Positions 35,132 to 44,790 are shown, counted from the first letter of the stretch. The stretch is DNA of 64,000 nt from Desulfovibrio sp. Fe33 (GCF_028532725.1 NZ_JAQKGU010000002.1:248001-312000); one strand, 5' to 3'. Made by a program: numbers and translations. The notes: generated from the letters alone by a model not told the origin.

Positions 35132-36172
35132 TCAAGCCGCCGCGGCCAAGCCGGCCGGTTCGTCGTCGGTCGCTACGGCCGGACTGACGTTGGTCCGGGA
35201 CCAGTAGCCCCTGAAGGGCGATTCGCCATCAAGGGTCAGCATCCGCCGCATCATGTCGAAGGCGATCCTGCCGTTGTCCCAACGTCGGGTATCTTCCCGG
35301 TAGGCCACTTCGTTGGCGTAGTAGTTCAGGTAATCCGGGCTGACCTTGTGGATTTGCCCCTTGAGCATGCGGCGGAACCTGGCGAAGAATGATTCGGCCT
35401 GGTTGGTGTTCTCGCCATTGGGGCCGCAATAGCAAATCTTGTGGTTGACCCGGGTGTGCTTGAAATTGATCGCAAGGTTCCCGTAGGCCGGATGCTCGTC
35501 CGTGACCACGTTGGCGCCTCGCTGGACATTGTCCTCGACGTGATGCCGGATGTCCTTGGCGTTTTCGGTCGGGATCTTGTAGGTGAGCGTCCTGTTCGCG
35601 CCGTCCCCCTCCTCGCCGATCTGTCTGATGACCAGGATGCAGACCTTCTGCATGGACGACTTGATGTCCTTTTCGGGCCTGTCCTCGGCCTTGTTGGCGG
35701 GCCTGCTATATGGGTTCAGGTATGCCCCGTCCGCCTGGACCTCGCCCTTCATGGCGGGCTGGTCGTGCCGGGTCGCCAGCAGGGCGCTGCGCAGCTTGTG
35801 GTAGAGGGTGAAGGCGGTCTTGTACTGGACCCCCAGGTAACGCATGAGCTGGCAGGCGGAAATCCCCTTGGCCCCGTCGGCCAGCAAGGTGATGGCGAAC
35901 AGGATGGTCTTCAGGGGCAGGTTGGTGGAATGCAGCCAGGTGCCGCTGGTCACGGAATAGGTGTGGCCGCAGTCCTTGCACCGCCACTGCCGTCGCCGCT
36001 TGCTGAAATAATGGGCCACGCTACCGCACTGGGGGCAACACGGCTCCCCGCCCGTCTTCGCCCACCGCATGTCGCGGAAGGCCTTGAAGACGGTTTCCTC
36101 GTCCCATTCCGCGACTTGCGGAATGGACAGGCTGCGGGCTTTCGCCGAAAGCAGGAAGTGTTGTTCGTGCAT
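35132..36172 (-). CDS. IS1595-family (ISXO2-like) transposase
   Basis: 346 residues. N-terminal zinc ribbon (CCPQCGSVAHYFSKRRRQWRCKDCGHTYSVTSGTWLHST), then an ISXO2-like DDE domain with EVQADGAYL, VVTDEHPAYG and the Asn/Glu region NTNQAESFFARFRRMLKG. Length is normal and no stop interrupts it, so it may be active. Terminal inverted repeats could not be found by eye. IS1595 elements often carry passenger genes, so the two neighbouring GC-rich genes may belong to it. Confidence 0.9.
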   Translation of the reverse strand: MHEQHFLLSAKARSLSIPQVAEWDEETVFKAFRDMRWAKTGGEPCCPQCGSVAHYFSKRRRQWRCKDCGHTYSVTSGTWLHSTNLPLKTILFAITLLADGAKGISACQLMRYLGVQYKTAFTLYHKLRSALLATRHDQPAMKGEVQADGAYLNPYSRPANKAEDRPEKDIKSSMQKVCILVIRQIGEEGDGANRTLTYKIPTENAKDIRHHVEDNVQRGANVVTDEHPAYGNLAINFKHTRVNHKICYCGPNGENTNQAESFFARFRRMLKGQIHKVSPDYLNYYANEVAYREDTRRWDNGRIAFDMMRRMLTLDGESPFRGYWSRTNVSPAVATDDEPAGLAAAA

Positions 36173-36551
36173 GGTTCCCCTGGTCGAGGCGATGGGCGAG
36201 GAAGGGATTCCAGAACATCGCCGTGGCGGATTTCCCCTTCTGGGAAGGACCGCCGTGGTCAGTGACTCCGATGACCATCATATGACATAAAAGTTGAATA
36301 ATGTCAAGATGATAGATTGCACAGGCACGCCGTTGTGCAAATGGCGACACAACATCCTGAAAACCTTGTCGAAAAAGTCGAAAAAAGAGGTTATCTATTT
36401 CTTTTTCAATGAGTTATGTGCAAAATATGTCCCATAGGGGGACGTGAAATATTCATGTTCCCTATCGGCGACGTTGACTTGAGGCTTATGCCAAGGGTAC
36501 CACTCATGCAACCGCCTATAAAAGAATGAAAAGGACGCAAAGGAGACCTCG
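36173..36551. other. Gap with no gene between the transposase and the type ISP gene
   Basis: No coding sequence is seen. On the minus strand TTGACA (36307-36302) and CATATG (36284-36279), 17 bases apart, could be the transposase promoter. TGACAT and ATGTCA around 36284-36307 form an inverted repeat. The GC-to-AT change near 36280 may be the right edge of the nested insert. Confidence 0.4.
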
Positions 36552-39500
36552 ATGTCCACAACCATTCACGATATTTTGGAAGAGTTCAAAAACCGTTCCC
36601 TGAACATGCGGGACTTGGGCGACAAGTTCGAACGGCTGATGAAGGGATACTTCCGGACCGATCCCATGTATCGGGACAGATTCAGTGATGTCTGGATGTG
36701 GACGGAATGGCCCGATCACGACGGGGCGGATGACGGAATCGACTTGGTCGCCAAGGAAAAGGACGGAAGCGGCTATTGCGCCATCCAATGCAAGTTTTAT
36801 AATCCGGATCACCAACTGGCCAAGGGCGACATAGATTCCTTCTTCACCGCATCGGGAAAAAAGCCGTTTACCTCCCGTATCATTGTTTCCACCACCGACA
36901 AATGGTCGAGTACGGCCGAGAAGGCCCTGAAAGACCAAATCGTCCCCGTATCCCGCATTCGGGTCGGCGACCTTGAAAACAGCCCTGTCGATTGGTCGAA
37001 CTATCGCCTGGACAAGGATGTGGACTTGGGTCTGAAGGCCAAGAAACAACTTTTCAAACACCAGTCCAAGGCCCTTGATGAAGTCGAGAAAGGCTTCTCC
37101 GAATCGGACAGGGGCAAGATGATCATGGCCTGCGGAACGGGCAAGACCTACACGTCCCTGAAAATCGTCGAGCACATGCTTCCGGAAAGCGGCTTGGCCT
37201 TGTTCCTGGTCCCTTCCATCGCCTTGCTTTCCCAGACGTTGCGCGAATGGACAGCGGAAGCCGACAGGGATATTCACCCGTTCGCCGTGTGTTCCGACAC
37301 CAAGGTCGGGAAACGCAAGACGTCGGAGGATATCGAGGTCCACGATCTGCCGTTTCCCGCCACCACGGATGGAGTGCGGCTGGTATCCCAGGTGTCGTCC
37401 ATGTTGGACAAGCCGGGAATGACGATCGTCTTTTCGACATACCAGTCCATCCAGGCCATCCACGAAGCCCAGAAACTCGGATTGCCGAAGTTCGACATGA
37501 TCATTTGCGACGAGGCTCACCGAACGACCGGGGTGACGCTTGTAGACGAGGACGAATCCCATTTCGTGAAGGTTCACGACAATGAATATGTCCAGGCTGA
37601 CAGGCGCCTGTATATGACCGCCACCCCCAGGGTGTACGGGGATCAGTCCAAGACCAAGGCGCAAGATAACGATGCCTTGTTGTGCTCCATGGATGACGTT
37701 GACTTGTTTGGCCCGGAGTTCCATCGGCTGGGCTTCTCCAGCGCCGTGGGACAGGGTCTTCTTTGCGATTACAAGGTGCTGGTCCTGGCCGTGGACGAGG
37801 GGTCGGTGGATCGGGACTTCCAGTCCATGTTGGCCGACGAAAACCACGAGCTGCGGATGGAGGATGCCGCCAAGATCGTGGGGTGTTGGAACGGGCTTTC
37901 CAAGCGGTTCCTTTTCGATGACGAAACCGACGCGGCCAGCGAAGACGAAAACCCCATGCGTCGGGCGGTGGCCTTCTCCAACTCCATCAAGGATTCGGAA
38001 CGCATCACGAAGCTGTTCGCTGACGTCGTGGACCAATACCGGGACGAGGACGGCCTTACGTGCGAAATCAAGCACGTGGATGGCACGCAAAGCGTTCTGG
38101 AACGCAACGAGAAGCTGGATTGGTTGAAGGCATCGGCAGGCGACAACATGTGCCGCATCCTGTCGAACGCTAGGTGTTTGTCCGAGGGGGTCGATGTACC
38201 GTCCCTTGATGCCGTCATGTTCCTGAACCCCCGAGGTTCCGAGGTGGATATCGTCCAGTCCGTCGGACGTGTCATGCGCCGTTCCCCTGGAAAGAAGTTC
38301 GGGTACATCATCTTGCCGGTCAGCATCGCCGCCAACCTTACGCCAGAAGAGGCTTTGAAGGATCACAAGCGGTATGACGTGGTCTGGAAAGTTCTTCAGG
38401 CGCTTCGGTCCCACGACGATCGTTTCAATTCGACTATCAACAAGATCGACTTGAACAAGAACCGTCCCAAGCAGATTCAGTTGATCGGTGTTGGAGACAA
38501 GGATTCCGGGGAGGGCGCGGTACAACTCAGTCTCATGTCCTACCTTGGGGAATGGAAAGATGCCATCTTCGCCAAGATCGTCAAGAAGTGCGGGGATCGA
38601 AGGTATTGGGACAGTTGGGCAAAGGATGTCGCCGACATCGCAGGCCGTCACAAAACCCGCATCGAGAATTTGCTGGAAGACGAGGGACACCGAAAGGATT
38701 TCGACAAATTCCTAAAAGGGCTTCACCAAAACATCAATCCGTCCATATCGGAGGAGGAGGCCATCGAGATGCTTTCTCAGCATCTCATCACCAAACCGGT
38801 TTTCGATGCCCTTTTCGAGGGGTACGAGTTCACCAAGCAAAATCCGGTTTCCAAATCCATGCAGGCCGTCTTGGACCTGTTGGAAAACCAAGCCTTGGAA
38901 AAGGAAACCGAATCCCTTGAAAAGTTCTATGCTTCGGTCCGCGAAAGGGCATCGGGGATCGACAACGCCGAGGGAAAGCAGAAAATCATCCTCGAGCTTT
39001 ACGATACCTTCTTCAAGACGGCTTTTCCGAGGATGACCCAGCGTCTTGGTATCGTATATACGCCAGTTCAGGTTGTCGATTTTATCCTACACAGTGCCGA
39101 CTACGCATTAAAAAAAGAGTTTGGTCGGGGGCTTACCGATGAGAATGTTCATATCTTGGACCCCTTCACCGGGACCGGCACGTTTATGACCAGGCTGTTG
39201 CAAAGCGGATTGATAAAACCGGAAGATCTGGAACGCAAATACAAGAAAGAACTTCACGCCAACGAAATCGTCCTGCTGGCATATTATATAGCAGCCATCA
39301 ACATCGAAGAGACGTATCACGCTTTGGCACAGGCAGACTATGAATCGTTTGAGGGTATAGTCCTGACTGATACTTTCCAGATATATGAGGACCGTTCCGC
39401 AAAGACAAGCAAACAGGCCCCAGCCCTTGAAGGCATTTTCCCCGAGAACAGTGAACGGGTTAAGCGGCAACAACGGATGCCTATCGAAGTCATTATTGGC

Positions 39501-41315
39501 AACCCGCCGTATTCTGCTGGACAAACCAGCGAAAACGACGACAACCAAAACCTGAAATATCCTGTTTTGGATGCCAAGATAGAAAAGACCTATGTTGAAC
39601 GGTCAACGGCCACCCTGCGTAAAAACCTTTATGATTCTTACGTTAGGGCAATCCGTTGGGCCAGTGATCGCATCAAGAATCAAGGCATTGTTTGTTACGT
39701 CACAAATGGATCATTCATAGACGGCAATGCTATGGATGGCTTGCGAAAATGCTTGGCCGATGATTTCTCTAGCATTTATTGCTTCAACCTTCGTGGTAAT
39801 CAAAGGACTTCTGGCGAAATTTCCAGAAAAGAAGGTGGCAAAATATTCGGCTCTGGTAGCCGTGCTCCAATTGCCATCACGATCATGGTTAAGACCGGAG
39901 GCGTAGGGAAGTGTACTCTACATTACCATGATATCGGCGACTATCTTAGTCAAGAAGACAAGTTTTCCATCATTTCCGATTTTGCAAGTATTAGGGGAAT
40001 CGAGGTGGCAAACGGCTGGACAATAATAAAGCCCAACAAGCATGGGGACTGGATCAATCAGCGGGATGCATCTTTTGAAAAATTCATACCAATGGGTGAT
40101 AAGAAATCAAAAGGTAAAGAGGTGTTATTCACACTGTACTCCCAAGGAGTATTAACCTCCAGAGACGCATGGTCATACAATTTTTCAAAAAACGGCTTAG
40201 AATCGAACATGAGGAGCATGATAGATTTCTATTCTGCTCAAGTTCAAGAATACAAGGAAAAATCAAAGGCCAATCCCAGTTTAAAAATACAAGATGTTAT
40301 CGACAATGATAAAACAAAAATATCTTGGTCAGGACTGCTAAAAAACGATGCTGCGAAGGGAAGACAAAAGATTTTTCATCCACTTCATATTGTAGAGTGT
40401 GTGTATAGGCCATTCTGCAAACAGTGGTTATATTTCGACCGCAGCTTGATTGAGAGGGTATATCAGATGCCATCTATTTTCCCTTACCATGATTCGGAAA
40501 ATTTGGTTGTTGGCATGACTGGTCGAGGCGCAACGAAGGAGTTTTCTCCGTTTATAATGAATCGACTTCCTGATTATGAAAGTGTTTCCAAGGCACAATT
40601 TTTCCCATTATTCAGATACGAAAAAACATCTTCCAAGGGCCAGGGAAGTCTTATCCACACGGTGGAAAACGGCAACAAAGCGGTACGGAAAGACAATATA
40701 TCTGATGAAATGTTGTCTAGGTTTAAGAATATCTATCCAAAGGATGATTCCGCTTCTATTAAGAAAGAAGATATTTTCTATTATGTATACGGGCTACTCC
40801 ATTCAAAAGAATATCAAAGCAGGTTTGAAGCAGACTTAGGAAAAGGAATCCCCCGTATTCCTTTTGCCAAGGATTTTTGGGCATTTTCAAAGGCTGGCCG
40901 GGAGTTGGCCCATTGGCATCTGGACTACGAAGCCGTGGAGCCTTTCAACCTGGATGAAAGCGATGTGTCCAAGGATATCTCTGTTGATAAGGCTTACCGG
41001 GTCGAAAAGATGCGATACGGGAAAAAAGACAAGAAGACCGATACGGGGAAACTCGTTTACAACAAGCATGTAACCCTGTCCGGCATTCCCGAAGAAGCGC
41101 AACAATATATTGTCAACGGAAAGCCCGCCATTGACTGGCTGATTGACCGATACAAGGTTACTGTCGACAAACATTCCAAGATCAAGAACGACCCCAACAC
41201 CTGGTCCGACGATCCTAGATACATCATTGATTTGGTGAAGCGTGTGGTTCGGGTCAGCGTCGAGACGGTCAGGATCGTAAACGGCCTCCCTGCCATCGAA
41301 GAGTTGGACGTATAA
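36552..41315 (+). CDS. Type ISP restriction-modification enzyme (nuclease-helicase-methyltransferase fusion)
   Basis: 1587 residues, close to LlaGI/LlaBIII (about 1570-1580). Order: Mrr-like PD-(D/E)XK nuclease with GIDLVA (D64) and AIQCKFY (Q79, K81); SF2 translocase with MACGTGKT (193-199), CDEAH near 319, MTATPRVYG and SVGRVMRRSPGK; N6-adenine methyltransferase with LDPFTGTGTF near 869 and GNPPY near 982; then a C-terminal target-recognition region of about 550 residues. One chain cuts invading DNA after head-on translocation and methylates host DNA. The 3' third is more AT-rich than the 5' part, suggesting recombination of the recognition domain. All core motifs look intact. Confidence 0.93.
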   Translation: MSTTIHDILEEFKNRSLNMRDLGDKFERLMKGYFRTDPMYRDRFSDVWMWTEWPDHDGADDGIDLVAKEKDGSGYCAIQCKFYNPDHQLAKGDIDSFFTASGKKPFTSRIIVSTTDKWSSTAEKALKDQIVPVSRIRVGDLENSPVDWSNYRLDKDVDLGLKAKKQLFKHQSKALDEVEKGFSESDRGKMIMACGTGKTYTSLKIVEHMLPESGLALFLVPSIALLSQTLREWTAEADRDIHPFAVCSDTKVGKRKTSEDIEVHDLPFPATTDGVRLVSQVSSMLDKPGMTIVFSTYQSIQAIHEAQKLGLPKFDMIICDEAHRTTGVTLVDEDESHFVKVHDNEYVQADRRLYMTATPRVYGDQSKTKAQDNDALLCSMDDVDLFGPEFHRLGFSSAVGQGLLCDYKVLVLAVDEGSVDRDFQSMLADENHELRMEDAAKIVGCWNGLSKRFLFDDETDAASEDENPMRRAVAFSNSIKDSERITKLFADVVDQYRDEDGLTCEIKHVDGTQSVLERNEKLDWLKASAGDNMCRILSNARCLSEGVDVPSLDAVMFLNPRGSEVDIVQSVGRVMRRSPGKKFGYIILPVSIAANLTPEEALKDHKRYDVVWKVLQALRSHDDRFNSTINKIDLNKNRPKQIQLIGVGDKDSGEGAVQLSLMSYLGEWKDAIFAKIVKKCGDRRYWDSWAKDVADIAGRHKTRIENLLEDEGHRKDFDKFLKGLHQNINPSISEEEAIEMLSQHLITKPVFDALFEGYEFTKQNPVSKSMQAVLDLLENQALEKETESLEKFYASVRERASGIDNAEGKQKIILELYDTFFKTAFPRMTQRLGIVYTPVQVVDFILHSADYALKKEFGRGLTDENVHILDPFTGTGTFMTRLLQSGLIKPEDLERKYKKELHANEIVLLAYYIAAINIEETYHALAQADYESFEGIVLTDTFQIYEDRSAKTSKQAPALEGIFPENSERVKRQQRMPIEVIIGNPPYSAGQTSENDDNQNLKYPVLDAKIEKTYVERSTATLRKNLYDSYVRAIRWASDRIKNQGIVCYVTNGSFIDGNAMDGLRKCLADDFSSIYCFNLRGNQRTSGEISRKEGGKIFGSGSRAPIAITIMVKTGGVGKCTLHYHDIGDYLSQEDKFSIISDFASIRGIEVANGWTIIKPNKHGDWINQRDASFEKFIPMGDKKSKGKEVLFTLYSQGVLTSRDAWSYNFSKNGLESNMRSMIDFYSAQVQEYKEKSKANPSLKIQDVIDNDKTKISWSGLLKNDAAKGRQKIFHPLHIVECVYRPFCKQWLYFDRSLIERVYQMPSIFPYHDSENLVVGMTGRGATKEFSPFIMNRLPDYESVSKAQFFPLFRYEKTSSKGQGSLIHTVENGNKAVRKDNISDEMLSRFKNIYPKDDSASIKKEDIFYYVYGLLHSKEYQSRFEADLGKGIPRIPFAKDFWAFSKAGRELAHWHLDYEAVEPFNLDESDVSKDISVDKAYRVEKMRYGKKDKKTDTGKLVYNKHVTLSGIPEEAQQYIVNGKPAIDWLIDRYKVTVDKHSKIKNDPNTWSDDPRYIIDLVKRVVRVSVETVRIVNGLPAIEELDV

Positions 41316-41325
41316 AAAACCAAGA

Positions 41326-41355
41326 AGGCCGCATCAAGCGGCCTCCTTTTTTGGT
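41326..41355 (+). terminator. Terminator after the type ISP gene
   Basis: Stem AGGCCGC/GCGGCCT with a 5-base loop, followed by CCTTTTTT. Confidence 0.85.
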
Positions 41356-41465
41356 GGTCAAGAGTCCAATCCCGATCGCAAATCAGAGGTAACACCTCGG
41401 AATACAGAACCATTTGCCAAACAGATGGATCCGAGCGATGGTCCCTCCCAAACCAGGGAGAAACC

Positions 41466-41933
41466 ATGGACGTGATATGCGGATGCAAGGGCGTGGTCGA
41501 CCAAATGGACCTGCGATGGGCAAGCTCGCTCACCCTGCCCGACGTCTTGGAAGTACGGGGCAAGCTGGACGTGTCCGGCACCGACCTGGTTGCGTTGCCC
41601 GACGGGTTGGCGGCCGGCTATATCGATGCCCGGTATTGCGAGAACCTTTCAAGGATCGGTTCGGTCAAGGCCGGGAAACTGAACCTGCGGGGTTGCGTGA
41701 ACCTGACCGGCCTGCCATCCGGCCTGAAGGTGGCCGGGGATCTCGATTTGTCCATGACCCGGATCGACCGGCTCCCGGACGATCTGGAGGTCGATGGAGA
41801 CCTGTTCCTGCTCTGGATGCCCGGGCTGACCGCGATCCCGGACGGCGTGATCGTCCGCGGCACGGTCTACCTTGATCGCGCCCATGCCCTGACGCGCATC
41901 CCGAACCATATCAGGGTCGTGATCACCCGGTAA
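41466..41933 (+). CDS. Leucine-rich-repeat-like protein
   Basis: 155 residues, ATG at 41466 after GGGAG. Consists almost wholly of about six 20-23-residue units of the form L-x-V-x-G-x-L-x-V/L-x-x-T/N-x-L-x-x-L-P-D-x-L (for example LEVRGKLDVSGTDLVALPDGL and LKVAGDLDLSMTRIDRLPDDL), a solenoid of the bacterial LRR type. No signal peptide and no catalytic domain. GC-rich, unlike the integrase end of the island. Probably a protein-protein interaction module; its partner is unknown. Confidence 0.65.
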   Translation: MDVICGCKGVVDQMDLRWASSLTLPDVLEVRGKLDVSGTDLVALPDGLAAGYIDARYCENLSRIGSVKAGKLNLRGCVNLTGLPSGLKVAGDLDLSMTRIDRLPDDLEVDGDLFLLWMPGLTAIPDGVIVRGTVYLDRAHALTRIPNHIRVVITR

Positions 41934-42046
41934 TTGAATCGAACATTTGGGGTTGTAGGTGTTTGACTTTCGAATAGCTGAAGAGCGATCCCTGGGTATG
42001 AAAAATGACAGGCACCACTGAAAAAGAACCCCAAATAGGGATCCCC

Positions 42047-42403
42047 ATGTCTATCGCCAAAAACACCATTTGCTGGTTGATCTTGCTCGCTTTGTTTGTC
42101 CCTTCCGCATCTGCCATGGGAGAGGCAAAAACACTGCCTGTAACGATTGTCCATAAGCAATGTTCACAGCTTAGTCGAACAGCCGGGTTGATAATGCAAG
42201 CCCGACAGTTGAACATCTCCATGTCTAAATCAATGGAAACGGCCTTGATGGTCGAGGATGAAACGATTCGAACCATTCAAATGGAACTGGTCAAAGAAGC
42301 TTACAAAAAACCTGTTTACCCATCCGAACAATCCCGGCAAAAAGCAATCCGTGATTTCGAAAACAAATGGTACCTGACTTGTACAGAAGTGATGGGTGAA
42401 TAG
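42047..42403 (+). CDS. Small exported protein of unknown function
   Basis: 118 residues with signal peptide MSIAKNTICWLILLALFVPSASA. The mature part has two Cys (after VHKQ and near the C-terminus, LTCTEV), which could form a disulfide, and is otherwise helical and basic/acidic. The ATG at 42047 is chosen for the signal peptide. No family recognised. Confidence 0.6.
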   Translation: MSIAKNTICWLILLALFVPSASAMGEAKTLPVTIVHKQCSQLSRTAGLIMQARQLNISMSKSMETALMVEDETIRTIQMELVKEAYKKPVYPSEQSRQKAIRDFENKWYLTCTEVMGE

Positions 42404-42820
42404 GTTTTTATTTTTACTCGCTCGACTCTTTTTTCTGGCCGAGTTATGCTTGGTTCCAGGTGTGAAAATAGTACAAAAAAATACGGCAACCTGCCGTAAT
42501 CATTGATTTGTGTTAATCCTACATAATACCGATAAATACGGTGAAGGTCACTGTGAGTGTATTCAAGGTAAACTTATCGATGGAGTGTTTGGAACGCTTC
42601 ATGATCCAATGATGGATTTACTTGATATTTGACCATAGAATATCACTCCTTAGATTATTGTGGCCGAGACTTTTGTCTCGGCCTTTTTCGTTAGGCGACA
42701 GGATATGTTGGGAATATTTTCAAATTATCCATTTGAGGCGGTGTACACTTGAATTCTCTCCATATAAATAACTGTAACGTGGAGCAAAACATTGCTTCCA
42801 AAATCAAGGAGGACGTCTCT
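42404..42820. other. AT-rich gap without a convincing gene
   Basis: Contains a small hairpin ACGGCA/TGCCGT near 42482-42496, a 41-codon frame 42510-42632 without a ribosome site (weak), and the terminator at 42662-42690. No confident gene. Confidence 0.5.
42662..42690 (+). terminator. Rho-independent terminator
   Basis: A 9-bp stem GGCCGAGAC/GTCTCGGCC with a TTTT loop, followed by TTTTTCG. Confidence 0.9.
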
Positions 42821-42871
42821 ATGACGATTGAAAACCAAAATGTTGATGGCTTGAGCCGGATGCGTCAGTAG
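42821..42871 (+). CDS. Possible 16-residue leader peptide upstream of the excisionase gene
   Basis: An ATG frame of 16 codons (MTIENQNVDGLSRMRQ) stands behind a consensus AAGGAGG site with 7-base spacing, stronger than that of any nearby gene. It ends 31 bases before the excisionase-like gene. It may be a leader peptide or the remnant of a longer gene. Confidence 0.35.
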   Translation: MTIENQNVDGLSRMRQ

Positions 42872-42902
42872 CACAGCGCAGAGGGCTCCTTATGGACGAC
42901 AG

Positions 42903-43124
42903 ATGATCCGAACGGAATATCTTAACCTCAAAAATGCAGCAGCATATTGCGGGTATGGTCCGCGACACTTCGCCAGGATTACCGAAGGCTACCAACTTCC
43001 CAAATATGGGCCGAAGCTCAATCGTTACAAGATAACAGACCTCGATGACTTTATGGCTTCACCATCCGAGTTCGCTGTGAGAGCAGAGCGCAGGAGGGCG
43101 GGATTCATCCCGGTTGAAGTATGA
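42903..43124 (+). CDS. Excisionase-like helix-turn-helix protein
   Basis: 73 residues. YLNLKNAAAYCGYGPRHFARI then YQLPKYGPKLNRYKITDLDDFM has the MerR-like helix-turn-helix and wing pattern of phage/plasmid excisionases (HTH_17 type). Its stop overlaps the integrase start (ATGA). It likely directs excision of the island and controls the integrase gene. Confidence 0.75.
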   Translation: MIRTEYLNLKNAAAYCGYGPRHFARITEGYQLPKYGPKLNRYKITDLDDFMASPSEFAVRAERRRAGFIPVEV

Positions 43125-44152
43125 GTGTGGGCCAGATCAAATCAACGGGAGTTTGGTACTGTCAGTACAGGCTCCCCGGCAAGAAAAGCCCGGTTAAAGA
43201 ATACTTCGGCAGGGGGGAAGAGGGTAAGAAGAACGCCAAGCTTAGGGACCTCGAAGTCAAGAAATCAAAAATCAAGCAGACGCCCATTAACAGAGCAGAG
43301 GTCCACCTGGACGAGTTGGCGCAACTTTATATCAACCACGAGAAGCGTAAGAAGCGAGACCCCAGTTACCTGAACCTAGTCCGCGACAAGCTGAACAAAG
43401 AGTGGCTGCCCATTCTGGCTCCAAAGCCGATCTTCAAGCTTGGTCCCAAAGATTTTGAGAAGGTACATGCCTTGTACGATGGCAAAGCCGTTGCCACTCA
43501 AAATCGCTATATGGACTACCTCAATATCATCCTGAACTTTGGTGTGAGGATGGAGTACATACCAAGGAACCCCATGAAAAAGTGGTGGTCCGAGGTAAAG
43601 AAGCAGGAAAAACCGAGAGAACTGAATATGTCTCTTGATGACTTCCGTAGGCTGTATGATAACTCGTCTCCCCATCTCCAATTCGCCTTAGATGTCATGT
43701 GGGAGCTTGGGGCGAGGCCTGGGCCAAGTGAGCTGTTTGGGTTGCTTTGGAGGGACGTTGATTGGGAACGAAACCAAATCCGAGTAAGGGGAACCAAAAC
43801 TAAGTCTAGCGATAGATTTATTCCTATCAGCGATGAGTTTAAGGAAAGGCTTAAAGCGAAGTATACCGAAGCGAAGACAGACTATTTGATCGAGTATCGA
43901 GGCAAGCGAATTAAAAGCGCTAAGTCCGCATTTAGGGGAGCCAAGAAGAAAGCCAAGTTGGACAAGTCGGTCTGCATGTATACAATCAGGCATTTGTTTA
44001 CATCGATGACTCTGGCAAATGGGGCTGACGCAAAGGCAGTAGCCAATATCCTCGGACATACATCCCTTAGGATGATCATGAACACCTACTACCATGAGAC
44101 CGATGGAGAGAGACGAAGAGCTATCGAGTCCAAGCCGAAGCTGATTAAATAA
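43121..44152 (+). CDS. Tyrosine recombinase/integrase of the tRNA-Ala island
   Basis: 343 residues. Arm-binding and SAM-like domains at the N-terminus (to about residue 165), then the catalytic domain: Arg in GARPGPSELFGLLWRDVDW, beta-hairpin Lys in TKTKSSDRFIPI, box II YTIRHLFTSM, LGHTSLRMIMNTYYHET with the nucleophilic Tyr. The first His of the usual HxxR is Tyr here, a variation found in some active integrases. Placed at the right end of the island and oriented toward attR. A terminator follows at once. Confidence 0.92.
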   Translation: MSVGQIKSTGVWYCQYRLPGKKSPVKEYFGRGEEGKKNAKLRDLEVKKSKIKQTPINRAEVHLDELAQLYINHEKRKKRDPSYLNLVRDKLNKEWLPILAPKPIFKLGPKDFEKVHALYDGKAVATQNRYMDYLNIILNFGVRMEYIPRNPMKKWWSEVKKQEKPRELNMSLDDFRRLYDNSSPHLQFALDVMWELGARPGPSELFGLLWRDVDWERNQIRVRGTKTKSSDRFIPISDEFKERLKAKYTEAKTDYLIEYRGKRIKSAKSAFRGAKKKAKLDKSVCMYTIRHLFTSMTLANGADAKAVANILGHTSLRMIMNTYYHETDGERRRAIESKPKLIK

Positions 44153-44174
44153 GTCACCATAGGAAATGGTAAAA

Positions 44175-44209
44175 AGGCCTCTCAGAAAGCAACTGAGAGG
44201 CCTCTTTTT
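44175..44209 (+). terminator. Terminator after the integrase gene
   Basis: An 11-bp stem AGGCCTCTCAG/CTGAGAGGCCT with a 7-base loop, followed by CTTTTT. Confidence 0.9.
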
Positions 44210-44296
44210 ATGCGCTCTGAAATCCGACAAACCATTAGCCATAAGGGTGCGCTTGGTGTAGGGAAAAGTCATAAATACGCCATGTTGGAGGTGTCT

Positions 44297-44767
44297 ATGG
44301 CTACAAAGAAAAAGAAGATCGACCCGAGTAAAATCCATGCAGATTATGTGATCGACATGCGGGAAAATGCGAGTTGGTTTGCCGAGTTGCAATACTCATC
44401 GACGTTGAGCGGCCCGAAAGGACACAAACAAGTTAAGATGAGCAGCATTCCAACCTTTAACATTCGAGGGCATTTGTCTTTCACGCAGAGTAAAAAGGTC
44501 AAGGTTGGTAATCCGGTCGATGTCCGAATCTATGTTGATGAAGAAGGGCGGGTGCAAGAATTCATTGGAATTATCGACAAGTACAAAGAGGTGCTTCAAG
44601 TCGTCATGTGGTTGCCATGGGAGATCGTGAACCATATGCACATGACTTTTATATCAGGGAAAGCCGAGATGGTGACTGTCTTTGGGACAGAGCTTTATCG
44701 TCGCAGTGCTTCAGTGTGGGGGATTGATACGAAAGCAGAGTATGATGTACAGGACTATTTGGGGTAG
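44297..44767 (+). CDS. Island protein of unknown function
   Basis: 156 residues starting MATKKKKIDPSK with GGAGGT just upstream. Mostly beta-sheet pattern (FNIRGHLSFTQSKKVKVGNPVDVRIYVD, then VVMWLPWEIVNHMHMTFISGKAEMVTVFGTELYRR). No signal peptide. AT-rich. Lies between the integrase and attR. No family recognised. Confidence 0.65.
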   Translation: MATKKKKIDPSKIHADYVIDMRENASWFAELQYSSTLSGPKGHKQVKMSSIPTFNIRGHLSFTQSKKVKVGNPVDVRIYVDEEGRVQEFIGIIDKYKEVLQVVMWLPWEIVNHMHMTFISGKAEMVTVFGTELYRRSASVWGIDTKAEYDVQDYLG

Positions 44768-44790
44768 TGCATTTGTGTTGTAACTATCTG

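Noticed and set aside
35106-36310. GTCAAGAT at 35106-35113 and 36303-36310 as 8-bp target duplication of the IS1595-type element
   Set aside because: The sequences just inside do not form inverted repeats, and an 8-base match between windows of this size is likely enough by chance.
36516-38690. Long minus-strand reading frame (about 720 codons) opposite the type ISP gene
   Set aside because: Antisense shadow of a strongly supported gene; no ribosome site and no domain in the translation.
42510-42632. 41-codon frame starting with GTG
   Set aside because: No ribosome site; no recognisable pattern; could be a gene remnant.
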